Assembly: GCF_003148685.1 (NCBI RefSeq)
Contig: NZ_QGGR01000006.1
Span: 62,001-126,000 of the forward strand
From: Actinoplanes xinjiangensis
GTDB lineage: Bacteria > Actinomycetota > Actinomycetes > Mycobacteriales > Micromonosporaceae
Length of the DNA stretch: 64,000 nucleotides
Direction: 5' to 3'
The notes below the pieces were generated by a model. That model did not search any database. It had not been told where the DNA came from and saw only the letters and a list, made by a program, of their open reading frames with translations. Positions 1-9,067 of the stretch are shown here, piece by piece. Every line of letters starts with the position of its first letter. Within the stretch, counting starts at the first letter, position 1. Made by a program: the position numbers and the translations under genes.

Positions 1-354
1 GGCCTCGGGCAGCCGGGCGAGAGCGGCCCGCACGGCGAGTCGCTGCGGCACGTCGTGTCCGGGGTCGACGGCGATGAGGCTGGTGATGCGGTGCCGTAGC
101 CGCTCACCGAGCCGTTCCCGGCGCGCCCCGCCACGGTGGTGGTTGGCGAGCACGCGACGGGCCACCCCGTACAGCCACAGGGTCACCTCGTCGTCGGGTG
201 GCAGGTCACGGCTGCGCCGCCACGCCACCAGGAACGTCTCGGCGACGATGTCGGAGGCGTCCTCGGCCTGCTCGACGCGGCGCATCGCGTACGCCAGCAT
301 CGCCTCGAAGTTGGCCGAGTAGACCCGCCGGAAGCGGTCTTCTGGAGAGATCAC
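1..354 (-). CDS. ECF RNA polymerase sigma factor (C-terminus beyond window)
   Basis: The visible 118 codons begin with region 2 of a sigma-70 factor: an N-terminal stretch like DRFRRVYSANFEAMLAYA, then an acidic VEQAEDASDIVAETFLVAWRR segment typical of sigma region 2.1-2.3, followed by LWLYGVARRVLANHHRG (region 2.4, -10 recognition). The chain runs off the left edge before region 4. I chose GTG at 354 because an ATG 11 bases upstream is out of frame and soon hits a stop. ECF sigma factors direct RNA polymerase to stress or envelope promoters; no anti-sigma gene is visible on this side. Target genes cannot be inferred. Confidence 0.85.
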   Translation of the reverse strand, partial: MISPEDRFRRVYSANFEAMLAYAMRRVEQAEDASDIVAETFLVAWRRSRDLPPDDEVTLWLYGVARRVLANHHRGGARRERLGERLRHRITSLIAVDPGHDVPQRLAVRAALARLPEA

Positions 355-438
355 GTCACGTCCATGTCCGGTCCGGCCCCGAACGTTACCGCCAGGTGGA
401 CCGGAGGAGAGAACGGCCGGCACGACGGCTTCCGCCGG

Positions 439-3147
439 TCAGGCGAGCAGGGCGAGGTTCTGGATGGCGGCCAGGCCGTACAGGGCGGTGGTGTTGGTGT
501 CGACCCAGGGGGCGTCGTCGACCGGGTTGAGGACCTCCGGGCCGGTCAGGGGGACGGTCCGCCAGGGTAGGGCGTCGGTGTAGCCGTCGGTGGTGGTGAA
601 CTCCCGCCAGGCGCGGGCGGCCAGTGTCGCGTCGCCGAGGCGGGACGCGGCGTACGCGGTCAGGCGGGAGTGGCCCTGTTTCAGGATCAGGTTGCCGAAG
701 TGGGCGCCGGTCTCGGCGGCCTGTTCCTCGCGGGTCGCGTTGAACAGGCGGCAGTACTGGAGCCAGGCGGCCTCGAAGGCGGGCATGTCGATCAGGGCGA
801 TCAGTTCGGCGCAGATTTCCACCTGGCCGAACATGGCGCTCAGGTGTGAGACGCTCACGGTCTTCGCGGCGGGGGCGAACTCGCCGGTGTCCAGGTCGTA
901 GAGGCCGCTGCCGGTGACGAAGCCGTTCGGCATCCGGCCGATGGTGCGCATGGTGGCGAGCAGCTTCTTCTCGGCGATCGCGGCTTTCGGTCCGCGGCGT
1001 TCCCATTCGGTCAGCCAGGCCGCGGCCAGGCCGCTCCAGTCGGTGCCGAGGCCGATCGAGAGGGCGTGCGGGTCCGGCGTGTACGGCTCGGTGCGGATCT
1101 TGCGGAGCGGGTCCAGGGCCAGGAACGTACGGTCGGAGTCGACGAGTTCGTGCATCAGGTCGCCGACCCGCTCGTCGGCGGTGAGGAAGTAGAAGATGCG
1201 CCGGTAGACGGCGGTGCTGATGCGCTGCTGCTTGGCGCTGTCGGCCCAGTGCTGCACCCCGTGCCGGGTGCCCAGGCCGGCCCATTTACCCAGGTGGTAG
1301 ACGTCGACCTCGCCGGTGTGCCGGGTCATCGCCTCGGCGAACCGGAAGATGTCGGCCCGCCCGGACCGCAGGTAGGCGAACCACAGCCACAGGTCCGGCG
1401 ACAGTTCCGAGTTGTCCCACGCGTAGCCGCCGACGTCGTAGCGCCACACGTGCCGGTCCACGTCCGGCGTGTGCATCACGTCGCCGTAGTTCCAGAAGCC
1501 GTACCAGTGCCGTGATTCGACCTGGTCACGGTAGTAGGCGAAGAGGAAGTCGAGCCGGTCCTCGATCTCGGCCCGGTCCGGCGTGGACCGGTCGACGGGG
1601 GCGAACAGACCCCCGAACGCCCCGGCGGCGGCGAGGTGGGCGGGCGGCGCGACGATCTGCGGTGGATTCTTGACGGTACGGGCCAGAGCAGCCGCCTCCA
1701 CGGAAGAGGGAGTGGCGGCGAGCGCGAAGAAGCTGAGCTCCGTGGTGCGCGCGATGCCGTACGGCGTACCGAATCCGGGCTCGTGGTCCTCGTAGGTGAT
1801 GTTGAGCCCTTCGAGCTGCTCGGGATAGGTGTCCTGGCCGAGACCGTCGTGATAGAACCGGGTGTCCATCGGTCCCGCCTCGGGCGACCACAGCCACAGC
1901 GTGGCCTGCGCCTCGGCGGTGTCGGCGCCCCGGATGTCGAGCTGCGCCGGATACTTCTGCCAGAAGTCCCGCATCCCGAACCCGAGCCCGCCGCTGACCC
2001 CGCCGACATAGCCGAACCCGCCGGCCCGCTGTCCCGCGTCCACGTCGATCCACGCGTGCCCGGCCTTGGTGCGCTTGCGGATCGTGTACCCCTCGGAGCT
2101 GAGCTGCGCGAGCGTGTAGTCACCCCAGGTCGGGATGAGCGGCAGCCGGGTGGTGACGCGCTGGTCCCAGGTCGCCGGGTCGGGTAGCTTCCGGCCGGCG
2201 AGCTGCGCCGTCCGTACCGCTGCTCCGGGGTCGCGCCGCAGGCCGGTGATGCCTTTCACCGCCTCGCGCAGGAGCCCGTCGCCGTCCCCGGAGATCCGGA
2301 TGTGCCGGTCGTAGGCCTCGTCGCGCATCGGCACGCCGACCCGCACCCCGAGCCCGGCGATGAACTCCTTCTGTCCCTCGGAGTCGAACAGGAAGGTGTG
2401 CACCACCCGCACGTGCTCGGCCCCGGCGTAGAGGTAGAGCCGCACGATGAACGGCAGCCACGACCGCCCGCGCCGCCGGTGGTCGCCCTCGATCCTCACG
2501 ACCGCCCGCACCGGCCCGCGCTGCTCGACGGTGACCTTCCGGATGGTGCTGACCAGCCGTTCCCGTGAGGTCCGGCGCTCGTCCTCGTCGTCCGCGGTCG
2601 TCTGACGCAGACTGACCAGCTGCAGATCCCGGGCGACGACCACGCCGCCCCGGGTGATCGACCTGATCAGCGACGACCCGCGACGGCCGATGACCACGCT
2701 GATCACGCCCGTCGCGACGGTGATCGTGTCGTGCTTCTCGGCGACGGTGACGGCCGTGGTCACCGGCGCACCGGCGGATCGCGAAAGGGTGTAGGAGGAG
2801 GAGAGCGGCGCGGAGGCGGGCAGCGCGTGCGCGCTCCACTTGAGCGACCCGTCCGGCCAGTACCCGATCGGCCAGCTCTGCACCGGCACCGCGGTGCCCT
2901 CGGCACTGGTCAGGGCGAACGGCGAGTCGGCCGGCACCGCACCCTGCGGCCACGGCACACCCCAGGTGCTGCCGACATTGGTTCCGGGCGTGTCCTCGAG
3001 CCACTTCAGCGGCACGGTGTCCGGCGCGGTGTTCACCGCGGCACGCAGCGGGGGAGCGGCGGCCGCAGCGGGGGAACCGGGCACGGCGGCGAGCAGGGGA
3101 GTGGCGGCGACACCGCGGACGAAAACGCGGCGGGAGAATTCCTGCAT
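439..3147 (-). CDS. Tat-exported exo-rhamnogalacturonan lyase-like protein (PL26 / PcRGLX-YetA family)
   Basis: A 902-residue protein. The N-terminus has a twin-arginine signal (SRRVFVRG, then a hydrophobic Ala-rich stretch ending near residue 30), so it is probably exported folded. The mature part starts with the family's PLKWLEDTPG...GVPWPQG N-terminal barrel region, followed by a beta-sandwich and a long C-terminal alpha/alpha toroid rich in Trp and Tyr (for example WYGFWNYGDVMHT). Family members cleave rhamnogalacturonan I exolytically by beta-elimination; this activity is inferred from family resemblance. It is the last gene of an ABC importer operon, 5 bp after the permease gene, which fits uptake of its products. 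The long open frame extends upstream, but MQEFSRR at 3147 gives the proper signal peptide. Confidence 0.8.
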   Translation of the reverse strand: MQEFSRRVFVRGVAATPLLAAVPGSPAAAAAPPLRAAVNTAPDTVPLKWLEDTPGTNVGSTWGVPWPQGAVPADSPFALTSAEGTAVPVQSWPIGYWPDGSLKWSAHALPASAPLSSSYTLSRSAGAPVTTAVTVAEKHDTITVATGVISVVIGRRGSSLIRSITRGGVVVARDLQLVSLRQTTADDEDERRTSRERLVSTIRKVTVEQRGPVRAVVRIEGDHRRRGRSWLPFIVRLYLYAGAEHVRVVHTFLFDSEGQKEFIAGLGVRVGVPMRDEAYDRHIRISGDGDGLLREAVKGITGLRRDPGAAVRTAQLAGRKLPDPATWDQRVTTRLPLIPTWGDYTLAQLSSEGYTIRKRTKAGHAWIDVDAGQRAGGFGYVGGVSGGLGFGMRDFWQKYPAQLDIRGADTAEAQATLWLWSPEAGPMDTRFYHDGLGQDTYPEQLEGLNITYEDHEPGFGTPYGIARTTELSFFALAATPSSVEAAALARTVKNPPQIVAPPAHLAAAGAFGGLFAPVDRSTPDRAEIEDRLDFLFAYYRDQVESRHWYGFWNYGDVMHTPDVDRHVWRYDVGGYAWDNSELSPDLWLWFAYLRSGRADIFRFAEAMTRHTGEVDVYHLGKWAGLGTRHGVQHWADSAKQQRISTAVYRRIFYFLTADERVGDLMHELVDSDRTFLALDPLRKIRTEPYTPDPHALSIGLGTDWSGLAAAWLTEWERRGPKAAIAEKKLLATMRTIGRMPNGFVTGSGLYDLDTGEFAPAAKTVSVSHLSAMFGQVEICAELIALIDMPAFEAAWLQYCRLFNATREEQAAETGAHFGNLILKQGHSRLTAYAASRLGDATLAARAWREFTTTDGYTDALPWRTVPLTGPEVLNPVDDAPWVDTNTTALYGLAAIQNLALLA

Positions 3148-3152
3148 GGGGA

Positions 3153-3989
3153 TCAGCCTTTGAGTCCGGAGGTGGCGAAACCCTCGACCAGCAGCCGCTG
3201 GAACGCGGCGAAGAACAGCAGGATCGGCACGATGGCCAGCGCCGACAGCGCCAGCATGGGCCCGAACGCGTTGTGGTCGGTGGTGTCGATGAACAGGCGC
3301 AGCGCGAGGGGGAGCGTCAGGCGTTCCGGTGACGACAGATAGATCAGCTGGGTGAAGAAGTCGTTCCAGGTCCAGATGAACGTGAAGATCGCCGTGGTGA
3401 CCAGGGCCGGCCGGACCAGCGGCAGCACGATCGAGCCGAAGATGCGGATCGAGCCGCAGCCGTCCAGCCGGGCCGCCTCGTCGAGCTCCCGCGGGATGGT
3501 CCGCATGAACTGGACCATCAGGAAGATGAAGAACGCGTCGGTGGCCAGCAGTTTCGGCAGGATCAACGGCCAGAACGTGTCGACCATCCCGAGCTTGGAG
3601 AACAGCGAGTACTGCGGGATGGTGATGATGTGCACCGGCAGCATGATGGTGGCGAGGGTGAACGCGAAGAGCACGCCGCGCATCCGGAACCGCAGCCGGG
3701 CGAACGCGTAGGCGGCCAGTGAACAGCTCGCGATGTTGGCCAGGGCGCACCCGCCGGCCACGATCGTCGAGTTCACGAAGAACCGCCACGCCTGCACCCC
3801 GGCCAGGTCGTCGCCGAGCGCCACGTAGTTGTCCAGGATGAAGTCCCGCGGCAGCAGCGCCAGACTCTGCACGATCTCCGAACCGGACTTGAACGACGCG
3901 AGGAACAGCCAGGCGATCGGGTAGAGCAGCGGGATCAACAGCAGGATCACGACGGCGTGCCAGCCGGTCACCCGCAGCCGCCCGGTCAC
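3153..3989 (-). CDS. carbohydrate ABC transporter permease, MalG type
   Basis: A 278-residue inner-membrane permease with about six transmembrane helices. The EAA loop that contacts the ATPase reads ELDEAARLDGCGSIRIFGSIVLP, typical of the CUT1 (MalG-like) family. GTG at 3989 overlaps the stop of the preceding permease by 4 nt, so the two are probably translationally coupled. With the upstream MalF-type permease and substrate-binding protein it forms an importer for an oligosaccharide, probably a rhamnogalacturonan fragment given the adjacent lyase. No ATPase gene is present; CUT1 systems in actinobacteria commonly share one MsiK-like ATPase encoded elsewhere. Confidence 0.9.
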   Translation of the reverse strand: MTGRLRVTGWHAVVILLLIPLLYPIAWLFLASFKSGSEIVQSLALLPRDFILDNYVALGDDLAGVQAWRFFVNSTIVAGGCALANIASCSLAAYAFARLRFRMRGVLFAFTLATIMLPVHIITIPQYSLFSKLGMVDTFWPLILPKLLATDAFFIFLMVQFMRTIPRELDEAARLDGCGSIRIFGSIVLPLVRPALVTTAIFTFIWTWNDFFTQLIYLSSPERLTLPLALRLFIDTTDHNAFGPMLALSALAIVPILLFFAAFQRLLVEGFATSGLKG

Positions 3990-4879
3990 GACTCGTCCCC
4001 GGAATAGAAGACCCAGGATCTGGCGGTACGGAACAACAGCGCCGTGATCGCGGCGATGACCACGAGCAGGAACCACGACATGGCCGACGCGTAGCCCATC
4101 TTGAACTCGACGAAGCCCTTCTCGTACAGATAAAGGGTGTAGAAGAGGGTCGAGTCGCTGGGCCCGCCGGTGCCGTTGCTGACCACGTAGGCGCCGGTGA
4201 AGACCTGGAACGCCCGGATCGTGTCGAGCACCAGGTTGAAGAAGATCACCGGTGACAGCATCGGGACGGTGATCTTCAGGAACGCGCGCCACGGCCCGGC
4301 CCCGTCCACCGCGGCGGCGTCGTAGTACTCCTGCGGGATCTGCTGCAGCCCGGCCAGGAAGATCACCATCGGGGCGCCGAACTGCCAGACCGCGAGCAGC
4401 ACCAGCGCCAGCAGCGCCCGGTCCGGGTGGCCGATCCAGTCGTGGAAGATGACCCGCCAGACCAGGGCGACGCTGACGCTGGCACCGAGCAGCGACGGGG
4501 CGTAGAACGCGGAGCGGTAGAAACCCTGCGCCGGGCTCCTGCGGTGGATCAGCAGCGCGACACCGAGGGCGGCCGCCAGTTGTACGGGCACCGAGATCAG
4601 CACGAACTTGGAGGTGGCCCACACCGCGTTCCAGAAGTGCGGGTCGACGGTGAGCATCCGTACGTAGTTGTCCAGGCCGACCCAGCGCGGGGCGGTGAAC
4701 AGGTCGTACTCGGTGAACGACAGGTAGAGCAGCCACAGCATCGGGCCGAGGGTCAGCAGGAGGGCCCCGGCGATCCAGGGCGTGAGGAACAGATAGGCGA
4801 TCGACGGCCGCTCGCCGTACCGCTTCGGCGGGGGTGGCGCCGCGGCCTTGGCCGGTGGCCGGTCCAGCACGGTCGTCAT
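3986..4879 (-). CDS. carbohydrate ABC transporter permease, MalF type
   Basis: A 297-residue permease with six predicted membrane helices and an EAA loop reading EYYDAAAVDGAGPWRAFLKITVP. It starts with a Pro/Ala-rich cytoplasmic tail (MTTVLDRPPAKAAAPPPPKR). ATG at 4879 overlaps the stop of the substrate-binding gene (ATGA), which supports this start over the longer open frame. It is the partner of the MalG-type permease downstream; together they form the membrane channel of a CUT1 sugar importer. Confidence 0.9.
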   Translation of the reverse strand: MTTVLDRPPAKAAAPPPPKRYGERPSIAYLFLTPWIAGALLLTLGPMLWLLYLSFTEYDLFTAPRWVGLDNYVRMLTVDPHFWNAVWATSKFVLISVPVQLAAALGVALLIHRRSPAQGFYRSAFYAPSLLGASVSVALVWRVIFHDWIGHPDRALLALVLLAVWQFGAPMVIFLAGLQQIPQEYYDAAAVDGAGPWRAFLKITVPMLSPVIFFNLVLDTIRAFQVFTGAYVVSNGTGGPSDSTLFYTLYLYEKGFVEFKMGYASAMSWFLLVVIAAITALLFRTARSWVFYSGDES

Positions 4880-6147
4880 ACGCCCAGGGCCTGCTGAATC
4901 TCGCTCATCAGGCGGGGCGCGGCCGCCTCCGGGGTGGCCTTGCCGTGCATGACGTCGTCGTAGATCCGCTGGAACTGGGTCTTGACCACGCCGGCGCCCT
5001 TCGGTGGCGGCGCCGGGGCGGGCAGCAGCTGCGGCGACACCTTGGCCTCGTAGTCGGCGACCATCTTCCACTCGTCGGTCAGCTTCGCGGCGAGGGTCTC
5101 CCGGACCTTCAGGTTCGCGGGCAGGCCGCGGGCCATCCCGAGGATCGCGCCCGCCTCCGGGTCGTTGAGGAAGAAGTCGACGAACTTCAGGGCGACGTCG
5201 CGGTTCTCGGTGCGCTGGGCGACGCTGAGCATCATCGGCGGCTGGGTGAACTGGCCGATGCCGGTGCCCGCGGTCGGGAACTGGCTGAGCGCGAACTCGC
5301 CGCCGTACGTCTCCCAGGACGTCATGCCGACCGTGCTGTCCGGACAGAACTCGGCGGTCGACTCCTTACGCGGGAACGGGGTGAGGGTGGTGTTCGCGGT
5401 GATCTCCGGCGGGGTGATCGCCTTCGCGTCCCGGAACGTCACGCCCAGCTTCCACCACGCGACCACCTCGGCCTCGCCGTAGCCCAGCTTGCCGTCCGCG
5501 GTGTAGAGGTCCTTCCCCTGCTGGCGCAGCCAGTCGCCGAACCAGTCCTCGATGCCGAACGGATCGCTCAGCCCGCTCACCTTGGGCCCGAACTTCGCGG
5601 TCACCTGGGCGGCGGCCGCGCGCAGGTCGTCCCACGTCCATCCGTCGGCGGGCAGCTTGGCGCCGGCCTCCTCCCACCGCTTGGCGTCGTACTGGAGCAC
5701 GTGTGTGGTCTGGCCCATCGGCAGGCCGTACGTCTTGTCGCCGATGTTGCCGGCCGGGAACAGCTTCTTCTCCAGGTCGGCGGTCTGTACCTCCCTGCCG
5801 AGGTGCGCGGTGAGGTCGAGCAGGGTGTTGCGCTCGGCGTACTCGCGCAGGTAGCGGTCGCCCATCTGGAGCACGTCCGGGGCGTTGCCGCCGCTCATCT
5901 CGGTGGCGAGCTTCTGGAAGTACGGGTCGTAGGCGGCGTAGGTGGTCTTCACCTCGACGCCGGGGTTCCTGCCGACGAACAGGTCGACGACCTGCTGGGT
6001 GAGTTTGGCGCGTTCCTCGCTGCCCCACCACGCGAACCGCAGCGTGGTCCGGCCGTCGCCGCCGTCGCCGCCGCACGCGGTGGTGGTGAGCCCGGCGCCG
6101 GCCAGGGCGAGGCCGGTGCGCAGGAGGGTGCGCCTGCTGACCGTCAT
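4876..6147 (-). CDS. extracellular sugar-binding lipoprotein of the ABC importer
   Basis: A 423-residue solute-binding protein. It has a signal with paired arginines (VSRRTLLRTG) and a lipobox ending TTAC, so it is probably a lipid-anchored, possibly Tat-exported receptor. The body has the type-1 sugar-binding pattern (LRFAWWGSEERAKL, NAPDVLQMGDRYL). ATG 6147 is preceded by a good Shine-Dalgarno (GGGGAGGA), so I preferred it to upstream Met codons. It is the first gene of the importer-lyase operon and should deliver the ligand to the two permeases. The ligand is unknown; a pectin-derived oligosaccharide is inferred from the lyase. Confidence 0.88.
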   Translation of the reverse strand: MTVSRRTLLRTGLALAGAGLTTTACGGDGGDGRTTLRFAWWGSEERAKLTQQVVDLFVGRNPGVEVKTTYAAYDPYFQKLATEMSGGNAPDVLQMGDRYLREYAERNTLLDLTAHLGREVQTADLEKKLFPAGNIGDKTYGLPMGQTTHVLQYDAKRWEEAGAKLPADGWTWDDLRAAAAQVTAKFGPKVSGLSDPFGIEDWFGDWLRQQGKDLYTADGKLGYGEAEVVAWWKLGVTFRDAKAITPPEITANTTLTPFPRKESTAEFCPDSTVGMTSWETYGGEFALSQFPTAGTGIGQFTQPPMMLSVAQRTENRDVALKFVDFFLNDPEAGAILGMARGLPANLKVRETLAAKLTDEWKMVADYEAKVSPQLLPAPAPPPKGAGVVKTQFQRIYDDVMHGKATPEAAAPRLMSEIQQALGV

Positions 6148-6161
6148 GGGAGTCCTCCCCG

Positions 6162-6173
6162 TGTAACGTTTCA
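6162..6173. promoter_or_regulatory. LacI-type operator in the leader of the importer operon
   Basis: The 12-mer TGTAACGTTTCA is a near-perfect inverted repeat with the central CG step common to LacI-family operators. It lies 14 bp before the substrate-binding gene start, next to the ribosome-binding site, where a bound repressor would block transcription. The regulator is unknown; the only LacI gene here (13382) sits beside operators of different sequence. Confidence 0.5.
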
Positions 6174-6214
6174 TATGCATGCGAGAAAAGACCCCCATGA
6201 GGTGGGGGTTAAGA

Positions 6215-6237
6215 TCTAATTATCGAATTGCTTCGAT
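6215..6237 (-). promoter_or_regulatory. candidate -10 element overlapped by a 16-bp palindrome
   Basis: On the minus strand a GATAAT hexamer overlaps the end of the perfect inverted repeat ATCGAA-N4-TTCGAT (6222-6237). No strong -35 is seen 17 bp upstream. The layout fits a repressor or activator site on the promoter of the importer operon. Confidence 0.35.
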
Positions 6238-6351
6238 TGAATGACGGCAGCTTTGCATGCGGATCAAGGGCACGTCAACGCCCTCAACGCATCGATAGGA
6301 ACCTTTATCGTGGAGCGTGAGGGCGGGCCGTCCGTTACTTGGCGGAAACCC

Positions 6352-6379
6352 TTGACAGGTTCCAAGTGATCGCTAACAT
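6352..6379 (+). promoter_or_regulatory. sigma-70-like promoter pointing into the 3' end of the hydrolase gene
   Basis: TTGACA is followed after 16 bp by TAACAT on the plus strand. No plus-strand gene follows; transcription would run antisense into the hydrolase gene at 6400-7551. It could drive an antisense RNA or be a relic. Confidence 0.35.
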
Positions 6380-6399
6380 CCGGTCGGCCCGCCCGGTCG

Positions 6400-7551
6400 T
6401 CACCGTGCCGCCACGGTCACCTCGGGATACCGCGCCGACACCGCGTCGAGCAGCGGCTGGGGCCGGTGCCGCAGGTGCTTGTCGAACATCGCCCGCACGT
6501 AACGGCGGGTGATCCCGGTGGCCCGGACACCCGGCGTGGCCGCCCCGATGTCGATGCCGAGCTGATCGGCGAAGATCCCGAGATCGGTGAACGAGGAGTG
6601 GTCCATCCCCGCCACCGCGAGCCACCGCTTCCACCCCGTCAGGTTCGCGAAGTCCGCGGTCAGCCACCGGTCCGGCCCGCCCGGCAGGTGATCGTCGCCG
6701 GTGAGCACGAGAGCCGGCCGCGACAGCCCGGTCACCGGGATCACCGGCTCACCACCGGAGTTCGTGGTCCCGTCCACATCGATCCCGGCGTCGATGCGCC
6801 GGTCCTTCGCCAGGGCCGCCAGCGCGGCCGCCCCGCCCGCCGAGTGCCCCGCCGCACCGATCCGCCGGGAGTCGATCAGCCGGCTGCCCCGCCACGCCGG
6901 ATCCCGGCCGGTCAGCTCGTCGACCACGAACGACACGTCGGCCGCCCGGCTCTGGTAGAGCTTGCCGAAGAACGGCCGGTCGTCGTCGAACGCGCACGCC
7001 GCGCACCCGGCGATCCGCCCGTCCGGGAAGGTGATCGCGTAGGTCTCGTAGGTGTGGTCGATGCCGGCCACCACGTACCCGTGACTGGCCAGATCCTCCG
7101 CCACTCCGGTCAGCGTGGCGATCGGCTGGGTCCACCCCGGCGACAGGACGATCAGCGGCAGACTGTGCGGACGGCCCGCCGGTCGCGCGTCCACGATCGC
7201 GTGTGTACCGACCGTGCTGAAGATCTCCGGCGGCAGCACGTCCTCCAGGCGCTTGCCCTGAATCAGCAGGCGGGACTCCTCGGCGGACAGATATTCGGTG
7301 CGGGTGCCCTGCCGGGTGTCCGTCGGATACCAGAGGGTCACCATCAGTTCCCGGGCGGTCTGCTCGGGCACCCACGGGTCGGGCCGGGAGGTGTCCTTCA
7401 GATACAGCTCGGTGGCGCCCACCGCGTACCGGCCGGTCGGCGCCGACAGTTGCAGCGGCTCGGCGGCCAGGGCTGCGGTCCCGGTGGCAACCGGGGTGAG
7501 CAGGCCCGCAGCGAGGACGCACACCCCCAGCAAGGCTCTCATACGAGACAT
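6400..7551 (-). CDS. secreted alpha/beta hydrolase, platelet-activating-factor acetylhydrolase-like
   Basis: A 383-residue protein with a signal peptide (MSRMRALLGVCVLAAGLL...ALAAEP). The nucleophile elbow is GHSAGGAA, and the region before it resembles bacterial PAF-acetylhydrolase/dienelactone-type esterases (LIVLSPGW...VAGIDHTYET). A late AGMDHSSFTD segment probably supplies the catalytic His. Met at 7551 has an AAGGGAA ribosome-binding site about 9 nt upstream; a Met 27 nt further upstream lacks one. It probably hydrolyses ester bonds outside the cell; the substrate is unknown. It stands alone, with a 252-bp gap to the importer operon. Confidence 0.8.
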   Translation of the reverse strand: MSRMRALLGVCVLAAGLLTPVATGTAALAAEPLQLSAPTGRYAVGATELYLKDTSRPDPWVPEQTARELMVTLWYPTDTRQGTRTEYLSAEESRLLIQGKRLEDVLPPEIFSTVGTHAIVDARPAGRPHSLPLIVLSPGWTQPIATLTGVAEDLASHGYVVAGIDHTYETYAITFPDGRIAGCAACAFDDDRPFFGKLYQSRAADVSFVVDELTGRDPAWRGSRLIDSRRIGAAGHSAGGAAALAALAKDRRIDAGIDVDGTTNSGGEPVIPVTGLSRPALVLTGDDHLPGGPDRWLTADFANLTGWKRWLAVAGMDHSSFTDLGIFADQLGIDIGAATPGVRATGITRRYVRAMFDKHLRHRPQPLLDAVSARYPEVTVAAR

Positions 7552-7700
7552 GCGGATGTTCCCTTCGATCGGAGTCAACCGATGCTAGGAACGGCGGCGC
7601 CCCCGGATCGTCTGCCCGCGGAGGGACATCCCGGGCCCCTCGTCAGACCCAGGGCCTACGACGTGCGATGGATCAGGGCGCCGCCGGTGACCCGTGGTCC

Positions 7701-7991
7701 CTACTCTCCTTCAGCGACCGTCTGCGGGGTGATCGTGATGACGATCTCGTCGCCGGCGGTGCCGGCCTCGACGGCGGTGTCGCCGGAGCCGTCCGGGCCG
7801 TGGGCGCGCAGGGTGAAGATCCCCGGGGGCAGCCGCAGACCGAAACGGCCGTCGGCGTCGGTGCGCAGGGCGATCTCCGGCATCGGCACGCTGCCGGAGA
7901 CGATCACGACGATGGCGTACGGGACGGGCCGGCCGGAGGTGTCGACGACCCGGCCGGCCCGTTGCGTGGGCGGGGTCAGTGGCCGGGCCAT
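7701..7991 (-). CDS. small carboxypeptidase-regulatory-like (Ig-fold) protein
   Basis: A 96-residue protein whose central part (AGRVVDTSGRPVPYAIVVIV...TDADGRFGLRLPPGIFTLRA) matches the beta-sandwich found in carboxypeptidase regulatory-like domains. Such domains often bind or stabilise partner proteins. The ATG lies 16 nt inside the 3' end of the protease gene, so translation is probably coupled and the product may act with that protease. No signal peptide is visible. Confidence 0.7.
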   Translation of the reverse strand: MARPLTPPTQRAGRVVDTSGRPVPYAIVVIVSGSVPMPEIALRTDADGRFGLRLPPGIFTLRAHGPDGSGDTAVEAGTAGDEIVITITPQTVAEGE

Positions 7992-8920
7992 CCGCCGTCC
8001 TGTGCGACCCATGCGGTGATCAGCGTGAGCACCTCCGGCGTGATCCGCGGGGCTGAGTTCGCGGTGATGCCCAGGGACGCCGGGGTGCCGCCGGTGCCGT
8101 ACGCGTGCACGGCCACCGCCAGCGGCCGGGTGGTGTCGTCGTCCTCGTAGATCCACACCGGCGCACCGCTCTGCCCGCCGAACGTGTCCACCTCGTAGAA
8201 GACCCGGCGGTCGGTGACCTGCGCGATCCGGTTGCGTCCGTGGAACTGCGCGGTCCCGTTGCCGCGGTCGCCGGGGTAGCCGGACACGTTGACCTGGAAG
8301 CCCTCCAACTGCTCGGCGGTACGCACCCCGAGCGGGAACCAGCCGACCGTCTCGCCGATCGGCTCGTCCAGGTGGATGCAGCCGATGTCGAAGTCCGGGT
8401 CCTCGTCGCTCTGCCAGCGGTCCACCGACGAGAACCGGGTGCCCGTCACCCGGCCGAACGGCTCCGACTCGGCGGGTGGCCCGGCCCCGTTGCGGCCCGG
8501 GATGACGTCGATGGTGGCCGCCCAGCCGCCGAAGAAGGAGGTGCTGAACACGCAGTGCCCGGCGGTCAGTACGGTCCGCGGGCCGACGAGCCATCCGGTG
8601 CCGATCGCGCCGGACCCGGACGGCCCGCGCATCTGGAGCGAGCAGATCATCCGCCACGGCGCCAGGTCGGTGTCGACGATCCGGACCCGCTCGTCGCGGC
8701 CGATGACCGATTCGAACGGTGGCAGAAGCGGGCCGCTGCGACCTTTCCCGGTCAGGAACCGCACCGACCGGGAGATCTCGCCGGAGGCCGTTCCGGCGGA
8801 TCCGGGCGTGACCGCCGGCCGCACCGGAGCCGTCTCGAGAGCCTCCGACGGCGACCGTGGGTTGGTCACGGATTTGAGTTGGTTCATTTTTTCCGCAGTC
8901 TCCTGCCCGAATCCGAACAT
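7976..8920 (-). CDS. trypsin-like (S1B / V8-type) serine protease
   Basis: A 314-residue protein with a full triad from the chosen start: His122 in TAGHC, Asp178 in DFDIGC and Ser251 in GGQSGAPV. The order and spacing match glutamyl-endopeptidase-like S1 proteases. About 80 residues precede the protease core, with no clear signal peptide, so it may be a pro-region or the protein may be cytoplasmic. Met 8920 follows AAGAGA; Met 8887 (MNQLK) is an alternative. Its 3' end overlaps the downstream small beta-sandwich gene, suggesting a two-protein unit. Confidence 0.78.
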   Translation of the reverse strand: MFGFGQETAEKMNQLKSVTNPRSPSEALETAPVRPAVTPGSAGTASGEISRSVRFLTGKGRSGPLLPPFESVIGRDERVRIVDTDLAPWRMICSLQMRGPSGSGAIGTGWLVGPRTVLTAGHCVFSTSFFGGWAATIDVIPGRNGAGPPAESEPFGRVTGTRFSSVDRWQSDEDPDFDIGCIHLDEPIGETVGWFPLGVRTAEQLEGFQVNVSGYPGDRGNGTAQFHGRNRIAQVTDRRVFYEVDTFGGQSGAPVWIYEDDDTTRPLAVAVHAYGTGGTPASLGITANSAPRITPEVLTLITAWVAQDGGWPGH

Positions 8921-9033
8921 TATCTCTTGCGCGTTTCTCCGCGCTCTTGGGCGACATGAGTATCTACGACCGATGGCACGGCGAGGCCACCGTTTCATGC
9001 TCCTTCTGCACGTTGTCGGTTTCCCGACAAAAG

Positions 9034-9060
9034 AAAGGCCGGGCGATTCGCCCGGCCTTT
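9034..9060 (-). terminator. rho-independent terminator after ctaD
   Basis: A 12-bp perfect GC-rich stem (AAAGGCCGGGCG and its complement) with a 3-nt loop lies 7 bp after the ctaD stop and is followed on the minus strand by a T-rich tract (TTTCTTTTG). Confidence 0.85.
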
Positions 9061-9067
9061 CGCGTAT

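Noticed and set aside
439..3789. Long 1116-codon form of the lyase
   Set aside because: The extra N-terminal part overlaps the permease gene out of frame; the internal Met at 3147 starts a proper Tat signal.
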